NCBI GenBank assembly: GCA_024235635.1
Contig: JACKMA010000002.1
Coordinates: 124,001-188,000 of the forward strand
Length of the DNA: 64,000 bases
From: Zoogloeaceae bacterium
Lineage (GTDB): Bacteria > Pseudomonadota > Gammaproteobacteria > Burkholderiales > Rhodocyclaceae
Direction of reading: 5' to 3'
The notes below the pieces were generated by a model. It worked only from the letters and a program-made list of their open reading frames with translations, made no database searches and was not told the DNA's origin. Position numbers and translations under genes: made by a program. Below are positions 8,340-15,928 of the stretch, piece by piece (positions within the stretch are counted from its first letter, which is position 1; each line of letters starts with the position of its first letter).

Positions 8340-8816
8340 CATCCATTGTGTGCGTGTCGCGTCGATGTCGGCGACCGTCAGACGCAGCCCCTCGCCCAGG
8401 CGAAGGCCGAGACTGTAGAGGGTGAAGAAGAACACCCGGTAGCTCGCGACCCGGGTGGCGGCAAAGATCCGGCGGGCCTCATCGACCGTGACGATGTCGG
8501 GCAAGCGCTGGGCGCGCGGCGGCTTGATCAGATCGGGCGCCACCCACGGCTTCTTCAGCACGTGCTGGTAGAAGAACTTCAGCCCGTACAGATCGAGCTT
8601 GACGGCGCTCCACGAGTGGGTCTCGGACAGATCGGTGAAGTAGTCGAGCAACTGCGTCTCGGTGAGGGCATCGATCCGCAGATCGAAATACGCCCCGGCG
8701 CGGCGGATTGCCCGCGCGTAGGCCTCGATCGTCTTGGGCTGCAGACCCTTGAGCTTGAGGTGTTTCAGATGCTGGTGGTAGTGCCGCTCGAAGCGGGCGG
8801 CGGGGGTCTCGTTCAT
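8340..8816 (-). pseudogene. Truncated tyrosine recombinase (IS91-associated integrase type)
   Basis: About the first 155 residues of a tyrosine recombinase. It has the N-terminal SAM-like core-binding domain (PKTIEAYARAIRRAGAYFD) and the beginning of the catalytic domain up to FTLYSLGLRLGEGLRLTVADIDATR, which includes the first catalytic-Arg region. It then runs into the repeated ATGGGGTCA sequence at about 8340, so the HxxR, H/W and Tyr catalytic residues are lost. The sequence style matches the integrases that accompany IS91-like transposases rather than IntI, but the transposase is absent. It is a remnant of a mobile element, not a working integrase. Confidence 0.8.
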
Positions 8817-8914
8817 CTTGCGTCAGCCTCATGTTTGTCATACAACGGAACCCTCCGAAGAGGGGCGAGGCTGCATTGTGAATTCCATGACGCGATGGCG
8901 GTACCGGTTCCTCC

Positions 8915-8995
8915 GCGTAGCGGCTTCGTTCAACCCATCATTCCACCGGACCTGCGCAAAAAGCCGCGCAGGTCCGGTGAGCTCAAACGTTATGA
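8915..8995 (+). other. Integron attC-like recombination site
   Basis: A perfect 14-bp stem (CACCGGACCTGCGC at 8944-8957, its complement at 8966-8979) with an 8-base loop is flanked on the left by CTTCGTTCAACCC and on the right by AGCTCAAACGTTATG. These flanks resemble the outer halves of attC sites (ATTCGTTCAAG... and ...ACTCAAGCGTTAG). The right GTTATG lies 13 bases before the SIR2 start. The gene ends in CATAACAAGCGCTCAAAG (from 10316), the matching left edge of an attC. The left R'' core is degenerate (GCGTAGC). It could alternatively be a plain hairpin, but no T-run follows. Confidence 0.6.
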
Positions 8996-9007
8996 CTAAA
9001 GGAGGGC

Positions 9008-10321
9008 ATGTTGAGCGAGTATTTCGAAATCGCATATGCAGCCGCAACAAATAGATTGTGCCTGTTTACTGGTACTGGATTTTCTAAAGCTGTTTCTGAT
9101 AATCAAGCACCAAGTTGGCAGGGCTTATTGGAAGAGCTATGTGACCTATTGCCGAATCCAGAAGAAATCAAGGATTCTCTATTCCCTGAAGATAAAACAG
9201 CGCAACTTAGTTTAGAGGAGGCCGCTCAGGTCATCTCAATCAAGCTTTCTGCTATTGGTAAAAATATCCATGAAGAGATAGCCAAAATAATAGGGGAAGT
9301 AGGCCTTGATGATGAAATTGAAGAAATTGAAGAGTTTTTCTCTAATAGGTCTTTTAGGGTCATCACTACTAATTACGACAAGCTGGCTGAAAAGCTGACA
9401 GGTGAGAATAGCTGTCAATCGATTACACCTGGAAGGCCTATACCTAGGTCCTCTGCTAATGTAAAGGTCTACCATGTGCATGGTTCAGTAGACTCCCCTG
9501 AGAACATGGTGGTTACATCTGAAGATTATTTTAGGTTTATAAACAGCGATTCTTATTTTTCAAGAAAGTTGAGTACGGTACTGCATGAAAATACGGTAGT
9601 AATTTTGGGCTATTCACTTGGCGATACTAACTTAAAGGCAATAATCAGCGATTATAAAGGTTTCTCTAAGAGCCATGTAATTGGTTCCAATATTTTTTTA
9701 GTTTCTAGGTCTGTTGTAGATCAACACGTAAAAGATTACTATTCACACTGCTATGGTATTCGGGTTATTGATGAAATTAATGCAGAGAGTTTTTTTCGAA
9801 ATTTAAATAATAAGATACCGAAGGTAGCTGGAATCACAGAGCGTTCACTGAGGAGCATAAGGAAAGTTGTACATGACGGCTTTCACTTTAAAGAAGCCTT
9901 TTTGAAGTTAGATGACTCATTCTACAGAATCATTTCTTCGCTATCAGCTGAGGGGTTGAGTCTTAATGATGCAAGAGTTGTCGAAATGCTGGGTGAAGTT
10001 ATTGAGTCAAAGAGAAAGCTAACTTTAGAACATAACGCTTGGGAACAATACGAGCACCTTGCAGGTTGGTTAGTGTACCTTGCATCAATAATGGAGATTC
10101 AAGGGACTTCAATTGAAGACCGGTTTTTGGAAGCAACTCTTCGGTCAATGACTACGATGAGAAAAGAGTACTACATTGGATATTCCTGGCATGCTTACAA
10201 GGCTTGGAGAAAGCGTTGGCCATCAGTTGTAGCATCCAATCGCGTATTGATAAAAAGGCACATAGAAGATAATACCAGTTGGTCGGATGCTCTAGCTCTT
10301 GTAAACAGCCTTGAGGCATAA
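9008..10321 (+). CDS. SIR2-domain protein, probable anti-phage NADase
   Basis: A 437-residue protein with an N-terminal SIR2-like domain. Seen are the NAD-binding FTGTGFSK (residues 20-27), TTNYD with Asn122, HGSVD with the catalytic His158, and ILGYSLGD (199-206). The C-terminal 200 residues form a helical region I do not recognise. The TTNYD/HG/GYSLGD pattern is that of SIR2_2-type proteins found in defence systems, which deplete NAD+ on infection. The gene is strongly AT-rich with different codon use from all neighbours, sits behind an attC-like hairpin and ends in a CATAAC edge, so it looks like a captured integron cassette. A defence role is inferred from family and context. AAAGGAGGG precedes the start; TTG at 9011 is an alternative. 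Confidence 0.85.
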   Translation: MLSEYFEIAYAAATNRLCLFTGTGFSKAVSDNQAPSWQGLLEELCDLLPNPEEIKDSLFPEDKTAQLSLEEAAQVISIKLSAIGKNIHEEIAKIIGEVGLDDEIEEIEEFFSNRSFRVITTNYDKLAEKLTGENSCQSITPGRPIPRSSANVKVYHVHGSVDSPENMVVTSEDYFRFINSDSYFSRKLSTVLHENTVVILGYSLGDTNLKAIISDYKGFSKSHVIGSNIFLVSRSVVDQHVKDYYSHCYGIRVIDEINAESFFRNLNNKIPKVAGITERSLRSIRKVVHDGFHFKEAFLKLDDSFYRIISSLSAEGLSLNDARVVEMLGEVIESKRKLTLEHNAWEQYEHLAGWLVYLASIMEIQGTSIEDRFLEATLRSMTTMRKEYYIGYSWHAYKAWRKRWPSVVASNRVLIKRHIEDNTSWSDALALVNSLEA

Positions 10322-10335
10322 CAAGCGCTCAAAGC

Positions 10336-10478
10336 ATGGGGTCAGGTCTCTTCTGGCGCCTCATCCGCGACCATTCTGTCTTGCCCCCACATGATGCATG
10401 ATTTACCGGTCACGAGTCCGCTTTGTACGGCCGGAGTCGGCCGTATCGCCGGCATTGAATTTCGTCAAAGTGTCCGTC
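10336..10478 (+). repeat. Imperfect inverted repeat, copy B (right)
   Basis: Starts ATGGGGTCAGGTCTC, has CACATGATGCATGATT and then CGCCGGCATTGAATTTCGTC, each matching copy A (8180-8323, opposite strand) at near-identical offsets. It begins directly after the broken attC-like edge that ends the SIR2 cassette. The following 180 bases up to the HNH gene hold nothing I can name. Confidence 0.7.
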
Positions 10479-10659
10479 CGCTCTGGCCGAGAATTTCCCG
10501 ATTGGCCCGCGCCGTAGAGCGCTCTCCTTCGACGCTCGCATTATGCGCAACGCGCGAATGCTTCAGGGAAGCGGCATGCCCCCTCGGCGGTCCGGGACCG
10601 GCGATCGCCGATTTGGCGCCCGCTCGATCCGACGAGCGCTCCCAGATCCTCGCCGTCCG

Positions 10660-10968
10660 CTACTTCCGGCCCAACTTCTCGGCCAGCCCGGCGAATGGAT
10701 TGTGCGTGGCGGGTGCGTGTTGCCGGTCCGCATGGACGCGGCCCTGCAGATCCCGCTGGCGGGCATGTTCGGCATCGTGGCAGTACACGCAGAGCAACTC
10801 CCAGTTGCTGCCGTCGGGCGAGTTGTTGTCGTGGTTGTGGTCCTTGTGATGGACCGTCAACTCGCGCAGGCGCGCCCCTGCGAACTCGCGTCCGCAGTGG
10901 CCACAGATGTGCGGATACAGCTTCAGCGCAAGCGCTCGGTAGGTGCTCTCGTCGGTCGATTGGCTCAT
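10660..10968 (-). CDS. yajD: HNH nuclease, YajD family
   Basis: A 102-residue HNH endonuclease. Two CxxC zinc pairs are visible (CGHC near residue 22 and CVYC near 60), between them LTVHHKDHNHDNN, the HNH catalytic core, and the C-terminus NPFAGLAEKLGRK characteristic of YajD-like proteins. These are small chromosomal HNH proteins of unclear function in many proteobacteria. GC content is normal for the window, so it is probably core sequence next to the insertion. An opposite-strand open frame of similar length is a shadow. Confidence 0.8.
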   Translation of the reverse strand: MSQSTDESTYRALALKLYPHICGHCGREFAGARLRELTVHHKDHNHDNNSPDGSNWELLCVYCHDAEHARQRDLQGRVHADRQHAPATHNPFAGLAEKLGRK

Positions 10969-11119
10969 GGATCCAAGGCTCCGAACCAGTGTGCAAGGCC
11001 ATAGTCTAGCGCCAGGCGCGGCGGGCGGATGCGGCAGCGCGGGCGCTCACACCGCCGAGCCGCGCCACTCGAATCGGGCTTGCCGTTGCAGTCGTGCGCG
11101 GAGCCGACCCGGCCCCGCA

Positions 11120-12028
11120 TCAGGCGGGTGCCCGCACCTCGTGCAGCAGATCGTAGATCAGCCCGCGCAGCCACTGGTTGGCCGGATCGTGGTGGTTGCG
11201 TTCGTGCCAGTGCTGCTTGACGAAGTAGTCGGGCAGTTCGAACGGCACCGGGTGGGCGCGGCACTGTCCGCGGGCGACCATCAGTTCGCCGAGGCGGACC
11301 GGCACCGTGACCACCAGGTCGGTGGCCTCGACCACCGATACCGCACCGAGAAAGTTGGGCACCCGTAGCGCGACGCGACGGCGGATGCGCTGGCGGGCGA
11401 TCTCGGCGTCGACGATCAGGTGGCCGGTGCCGGAAGTCGTGACCACCGCGTGCTCCTCGGATTCGAAGTCGCTGCGGTCGAAGCGCACGCCGATGCGCGG
11501 GTGGTGGCTGCCGACCAGACAAACGTAGTTCTGCCGGAACAGCGCCTGCTGGTAGAAGCCGGCCTCCAGTTGCGGCATGAAGCCCAGCGCCAGGTCGCTG
11601 TCGCCGGTCTCGAGCTTGCGGGCGGTCTCGGCCGACAGGGTGTCGACCTCGACGACGATGCCCGGGCCGAGGCGGCGCAGTCGTTCGAGCAGTGCCGGCA
11701 GCAGCACCAACTGACTGATGTCGGTCATCGCGATCGAGAAGCTGCGCCGCGCCGTGGCCGGATCGAAGCGCGCCTGGTGGCCGAGGGCGAGTTCCATCGC
11801 AATGATCGCGTCGCGGATGCGTTCGGCCACCTGGGCGCCGACTGCCGACGGCTCCATGCCGTTCGACGTGCGGACGAACAGCGGGTCGTTGTAGTGGCGC
11901 CGCAGCTTGCCGAGGGCGACGCTGACGGCCGGTTGGCCGAGGCCGAGGTTGATCGCCGCGCGGGTGACGCTTCGGGTCTTGTGGATCTCTTCGAAGATCT
12001 TCAGCAGGCGCAGATCACAGGATTCCAT
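11120..12028 (-). CDS. LysR-family regulator of the gentisate cluster
   Basis: A LysR-type regulator of about 302 residues when started at the ATG MESCDLRLLKIF (12028); ATGs at 12040 and 12073 are upstream alternatives. The N-terminal winged helix reads TRSVTRAAINLGLGQPAVSVALGKLRR, followed by a substrate-binding effector domain. It is divergent from the gentisate dioxygenase gene with about 150 bases between, the standard LysR arrangement, so it probably activates that cluster in response to 3-hydroxybenzoate or gentisate. It shares a C-terminal HWH...HHDP...W(L/M)RG motif with the LysR at 55611-56552, marking the two as paralogues. Confidence 0.88.
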   Translation of the reverse strand: MESCDLRLLKIFEEIHKTRSVTRAAINLGLGQPAVSVALGKLRRHYNDPLFVRTSNGMEPSAVGAQVAERIRDAIIAMELALGHQARFDPATARRSFSIAMTDISQLVLLPALLERLRRLGPGIVVEVDTLSAETARKLETGDSDLALGFMPQLEAGFYQQALFRQNYVCLVGSHHPRIGVRFDRSDFESEEHAVVTTSGTGHLIVDAEIARQRIRRRVALRVPNFLGAVSVVEATDLVVTVPVRLGELMVARGQCRAHPVPFELPDYFVKQHWHERNHHDPANQWLRGLIYDLLHEVRAPA

Positions 12029-12038
12029 CGTCGCAAAC

Positions 12039-12054
12039 ATTCGAAATTTCGAAT
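12039..12054. promoter_or_regulatory. Perfect palindrome, candidate LysR operator
   Basis: ATTCGAAATTTCGAAT is a perfect 16-bp palindrome and contains the T-N11-A LysR-box spacing. It lies just upstream of the chosen LysR start (12028) and 123 bases before the gentisate dioxygenase start, in the divergent control region. Likely bound by the LysR protein for self-control and activation of the catabolic genes. Its presence supports the shorter LysR start. Confidence 0.55.
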
Positions 12055-12177
12055 GAGTGTAATTCAAGTTCATGGGTAGTTGGAATGAACCCTGTTTCGT
12101 ACATTGGCCACACCGAAACCTTGATGCAGATCAACACCGAGCCGGCCCGTTTGTGGCGGCGCGAAGGAGGAGATTCG

Positions 12178-13212
12178 ATGGAGACCCTGGGTACCCTGGA
12201 AGACTTGCCGCTGGACTATCGCGAGGCGCTGACCGCCCGCAACCTGGTGCCGCTGTGGCCCAGCCTGCGCGCGGTGCTGCCGCCCGGTCGGCCCGCGTCG
12301 AAGACGCGACCGACGCAATGGACGTATGCCGAACTCAAGCCGCTGCTGCTGCAGGCCGGCGAACTGACCCCGATCGAGAAGGCGGAGCGGCGCGTGCTGG
12401 TGCTGGCCAACCCCGGCCACGGCCTCGAGAAGATGCAGGCCAGCGCCAGCATCTACCTCGGCATGCAGCTGCTGTTACCCGGCGAGTGGGCGCCGGCCCA
12501 CCGCCACACGCCCAACGCGGTGCGCATGATCGTCGAGGGCGAGGGCGCCTACACCACGGTCGATGGCGAGAAGTGCCCGATGAGCCGCGGCGACCTGATC
12601 CTGACGCCGACCGGCCTGTGGCACGAGCATGGCCACGACGGCACCGCGCCGGTGGTCTGGCTCGACGTGCTCGACCTGCCCCTGGTCTACTACATGGAGG
12701 CGTCCTACGTCACCGAAGGCGAGGCCCAGACCGTCACCGCCGAAGCCTCCGAGCGCGCCTATGCCCGTGGCGGCGTGCTGCCGACGCCGATGTTCAACCG
12801 CAGCGGCCGGCGCTACCCGATGCTGCGCTACCCGTGGCAGGAAGTGCGCGCTGCGCTCGAGGCCCAGGCCGCGGACGCGCCGGCCGGGCGGCCGGTCCAG
12901 GTCAGCTACGTCAATCCCGAGACCGGCGACGACTGCCAGAACATCCTCGGCTATTCGGCGCTGATGCTGCGCCCGGGCGAGACCCTGCGCTTGCCGGTGC
13001 GCTCGCCGGCGATGGTGTTCCACCTGATCGAAGGTGCCGCCGGCGTCGATGTCGAGGGCACCGCCTTCGAACTGGCCGAGGCCGACACCTGCTGCGCGCC
13101 GGGCTACGCGCCGGTGACGCTGATCAACCGTGCCGACGGCCCTTCCTTCGTCTTCATCGCAGACGAGGCGCCGCTACAGAAGAAGCTCGGCGTCTATGAG
13201 TGCCGCGGTTGA
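12178..13212 (+). CDS. Gentisate 1,2-dioxygenase
   Basis: A 344-residue bicupin, the normal length for gentisate 1,2-dioxygenase, which opens gentisate with O2 to maleylpyruvate. The first cupin has the Fe(II) ligands His108 and His110 in PAHRHTPNAVRMIVEG and a third in GLWHEHGH (His149). The start at 12178 is preceded by AAGGAGGAG; an upstream extension to 12085 lacks one. It heads the plus-strand operon with the fumarylpyruvate hydrolase, hydroxylase and isomerase genes, which together convert 3-hydroxybenzoate to fumarate and pyruvate. Confidence 0.93.
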   Translation: METLGTLEDLPLDYREALTARNLVPLWPSLRAVLPPGRPASKTRPTQWTYAELKPLLLQAGELTPIEKAERRVLVLANPGHGLEKMQASASIYLGMQLLLPGEWAPAHRHTPNAVRMIVEGEGAYTTVDGEKCPMSRGDLILTPTGLWHEHGHDGTAPVVWLDVLDLPLVYYMEASYVTEGEAQTVTAEASERAYARGGVLPTPMFNRSGRRYPMLRYPWQEVRAALEAQAADAPAGRPVQVSYVNPETGDDCQNILGYSALMLRPGETLRLPVRSPAMVFHLIEGAAGVDVEGTAFELAEADTCCAPGYAPVTLINRADGPSFVFIADEAPLQKKLGVYECRG

Positions 13213-13253
13213 GCGCGGCCACCAACCCCGAACGATCCCTGGAGAGACAACCC

Positions 13254-13961
13254 ATGACCGAAAAATACCTGTTCCAACCTGCGGCCGTGCCGTCGCTGGC
13301 GGTGGTCGGCAGCGACGCGCGCTATCCGGTCGGCCGCATCTTCTGCGTCGGCCGCAACTACCACGCCCACGCCATCGAGATGGCGCGGCCGGTCGACAAG
13401 GCAACGATGCGCCCGTTCTATTTCACCAAGACGCCGTCGACCCTGGTTGCCTCCGGCGAGACCGTGCCGTATCCGACCGGCACCGAGAACTATCACTACG
13501 AGATGGAACTGGTGGTGGCGATCGGCAAGGCCGGCTTCCGGGTCGCCGAGGCCGATGCCGCGGACCTGATCTATGGCTACGCCGCCGGCCTCGACATGAC
13601 CCGCCGCGACCTGCAGCTGGTGGCCCGCGAGCAGGGACGGCCGTGGGACCTGGGGAAGGATTTCGAACGCAGCGCGGTGTGCTCGGCGATCGTCCCGGCC
13701 AATGGCCGTGCGGTGGTCGACCGCGGCGAGATCGTGCTCGAGGTCAATGGCGAGACCCGGCAGTCGTCGGACGTCTCGAAGCTGATCTGGGACATCCCCG
13801 AACTGCTGGCCGACCTGTCGCAGTTCTATCACCTGCAGCCGGGCGACCTGATCTACACGGGCACCCCCGAAGGCGTCGGGCCGGTGGTCAGCGGCGACCG
13901 CCTGGTGGGCCGCGTGGCCGGCGTCGCCGAGGTCCATCTGACCATCGGCGAGCGCGAATGA
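13254..13961 (+). CDS. Fumarylpyruvate hydrolase (FAH family)
   Basis: A 235-residue fumarylacetoacetate-hydrolase-fold protein. The metal-binding acidic residues appear in YEMELVVAIGKAG (Glu83, Glu85), preceded by FCVGRNYHAHAIE and followed by DLIYTGTPEGVGPV. In the gentisate pathway it cleaves fumarylpyruvate to fumarate and pyruvate. Start at 13254 follows GGAGAGA, 41 bases after the dioxygenase stop. The neighbours (dioxygenase, hydroxylase, GST-type isomerase) make fumarylpyruvate rather than fumarylacetoacetate the likely substrate. Confidence 0.9.
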   Translation: MTEKYLFQPAAVPSLAVVGSDARYPVGRIFCVGRNYHAHAIEMARPVDKATMRPFYFTKTPSTLVASGETVPYPTGTENYHYEMELVVAIGKAGFRVAEADAADLIYGYAAGLDMTRRDLQLVAREQGRPWDLGKDFERSAVCSAIVPANGRAVVDRGEIVLEVNGETRQSSDVSKLIWDIPELLADLSQFYHLQPGDLIYTGTPEGVGPVVSGDRLVGRVAGVAEVHLTIGERE

Positions 13962-14015
13962 GGCGGGCGCCCGGCTCCTGATGACAACCCGACACACAGA
14001 GACTGGAGAGAGACG

Positions 14016-15209
14016 ATGAGCGAGAAACTTCCCGTGGTGATTGCCGGTGGCGGCATCGGTGGACTGGCGGCGGCGCTGGCCCTGGTGCGACGTGGCTTTG
14101 CCGTGACGGTGCTGGAGCAGGCACCGGAGATCGGCGAGATCGGTGCCGGCATCCAGCTCGGCCCCAATGCCTTCCACGCCTTCGACGCCCTCGGCATCGG
14201 CGACAAGGCCCGCAGCCGGGCGGTATTCACCGACTACATGGTGATGCACGACGCGATCGACGAATACCAGGTCGGCCGCATCCCGACCGACGAGAACTTC
14301 CGCCGTCGATTCGGCAACCCGTACGCGGTGATCCATCGGGTCGACGTCCATATGTCCTTGCTCGAGGGCGCCCAGGAGACCGGCAGCGTCGAGTTCCACA
14401 CCTCGACCCGGGTCGAGCGCATCGAGCAGGATGCCGACGGCGTCACCGTCTATGACCAGAACGGCAAGGCCTTCCGCGGCTGTGCGCTGATCGGCGCCGA
14501 CGGCGTCAAGTCGGTGGTGCGCGAGCAGTTCGTCGGCGATCCGGCGCGGGTCACCGGCCACGTGGTGTATCGCGCAGTGGTGGACAAGGCCGACTTCCCC
14601 GAGGAGCTGCAGTGGAACGCGGCCAGCATCTGGGTCGGACCCAACTGCCACCTGGTGCACTACCCGCTGCGCGGCGGCGAGCAGTACAACGTGGTGGTGA
14701 CCTTCCATAGCCGCGAGCAGGAAGAGTGGGGCGTGCGGGATGGCAGCAAGGAGGAGGTTCAGAGCTACTTCCAGGGCATCTGTCCGAAGGCCCATCAGTT
14801 GATCGACCTGCCGAAGAGCTGGAAGCGCTGGGCCACCGCCGACCGCGAGCCGATCGACCGCTGGACCTTCGGCCGGGTCACGCTGCTGGGCGACGCCGCC
14901 CATCCGACCACCCAGTACATGGCGCAGGGCGCGTGCATGGCGCTCGAGGACGCGGTGACCCTGGGCGAGGCGCTGCGGGTCAGGGACAACGATTTCGAAG
15001 CGGCCTTCGACCTCTACCAGCGCTCGCGCATCGCCCGTACCGCCCGCATCGTGCTGTCGTCGCGGGAGATGGGCCGCATTTACCACGCCAAGGGGGTCGA
15101 GCGCCTGGTGCGCAACGACCTGTGGCGCGGTCGCAGCCCGGAGCGCTTCTACGATGCGATGGAGTGGCTGTACGGCTGGAACGTCGGCAACTGCCTGGCA
15201 CAGCACTGA
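14016..15209 (+). CDS. 3-hydroxybenzoate 6-hydroxylase (FAD monooxygenase)
   Basis: A 397-residue class A flavoprotein monooxygenase. The FAD dinucleotide motif GGGIGG is at residues 11-16, the DG motif region reads GADGVKSVVR, and the second FAD motif is LLGDAAHPTTQYMAQGACMALEDA (around residues 290-312). Length and the GDAAHP.TQYMAQGA pattern match 3-hydroxybenzoate 6-hydroxylases, which use NADH and O2 to form gentisate. Its place between gentisate-pathway genes supports this over salicylate or 4-hydroxybenzoate hydroxylase. A GGAGAGA ribosome binding site precedes the start. Confidence 0.88.
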   Translation: MSEKLPVVIAGGGIGGLAAALALVRRGFAVTVLEQAPEIGEIGAGIQLGPNAFHAFDALGIGDKARSRAVFTDYMVMHDAIDEYQVGRIPTDENFRRRFGNPYAVIHRVDVHMSLLEGAQETGSVEFHTSTRVERIEQDADGVTVYDQNGKAFRGCALIGADGVKSVVREQFVGDPARVTGHVVYRAVVDKADFPEELQWNAASIWVGPNCHLVHYPLRGGEQYNVVVTFHSREQEEWGVRDGSKEEVQSYFQGICPKAHQLIDLPKSWKRWATADREPIDRWTFGRVTLLGDAAHPTTQYMAQGACMALEDAVTLGEALRVRDNDFEAAFDLYQRSRIARTARIVLSSREMGRIYHAKGVERLVRNDLWRGRSPERFYDAMEWLYGWNVGNCLAQH

Positions 15210-15221
15210 AGGCCGGCGGTG

Positions 15222-15863
15222 ATGTTCAAGCTCTACAACTTCTTCCGTTCCGGCACCTCGCACCGCTTGCGCATCGCGCTCGAGCTGAAGGGCCTGGCCT
15301 ACGAGTACGTCGCCGTCGACCTGCGCCGGGAGGCGCATCTCGGCGACGAATTCCGCGCGTTGAACCCGCAGGGCCTGGTGCCGGTGCTGGTCGATGGCGA
15401 CCTGCCGCTGACCCAGTCGCCGGCGATCATCGAGTGGCTCGAAGAACGCCATCCCAACCCACCGCTGCTGCCGGACGACCCGGACGAGCGGGCGCGGGTG
15501 CGGGCGATGGCCGCCATCGTCGGTTGCGACATCCACCCGATCAACAACCGCCGCATCCTCGAGTACCTGCGCCATTCCCTCGGTGCCGACGAAGCCGCGA
15601 TCAACGCCTGGTGCGGCACCTGGATCGCGGCCGGTTTCGATGCGCTGGAGGCGATGCTGGCCGATGACGGGCGCCGGGGCGATTTCTGCTTCGGTGGCCG
15701 GCCCGGCCTGGCCGACGTCTATCTGGTGCCGCAGGTCGAGAGCGCGCGGCGCTTCCAGGTGGATCTCTCGCGCTGGCCGCGCATCGCCGCGGTCGACGCC
15801 GCCTGCGGCGCGCTCGACGCCTTCCAGCGCGCCGCACCCGCACAGCAGCCGGACGCCGGCTGA
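15222..15863 (+). CDS. Maleylpyruvate isomerase (zeta-class GST)
   Basis: A 213-residue zeta-class glutathione transferase. The N-terminal thioredoxin fold shows FFRSGTSHRLRIALELKG (active-site Ser region), NPQGLVPVLVDG (cis-Pro) and LTQSPAIIEWLEE (glutathione gamma-Glu contact). It would isomerise maleylpyruvate to fumarylpyruvate using glutathione, the step between the dioxygenase and the hydrolase. A GTG at 15219 directly before the ATG is an alternative start. Confidence 0.9.
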   Translation: MFKLYNFFRSGTSHRLRIALELKGLAYEYVAVDLRREAHLGDEFRALNPQGLVPVLVDGDLPLTQSPAIIEWLEERHPNPPLLPDDPDERARVRAMAAIVGCDIHPINNRRILEYLRHSLGADEAAINAWCGTWIAAGFDALEAMLADDGRRGDFCFGGRPGLADVYLVPQVESARRFQVDLSRWPRIAAVDAACGALDAFQRAAPAQQPDAG

Positions 15864-15928
15864 CGACCACGCAGAAACGACAAGGCCGGCACCGGGCCGG
15901 CCGAAGCGAACGACAACAGGAGACCCAA

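Noticed and set aside
8340..8816. Integron integrase IntI
   Set aside because: The sequence is closer in style to IS91-associated integrases and is too truncated to show the IntI-specific insertion.
8944..8979. The perfect stem as a rho-independent terminator
   Set aside because: No T-tract follows and the flanks match attC halves better.
10541..11004. Overlapping open frames on both strands around the HNH gene
   Set aside because: Only the minus-strand 10660-10968 frame has domain signatures.
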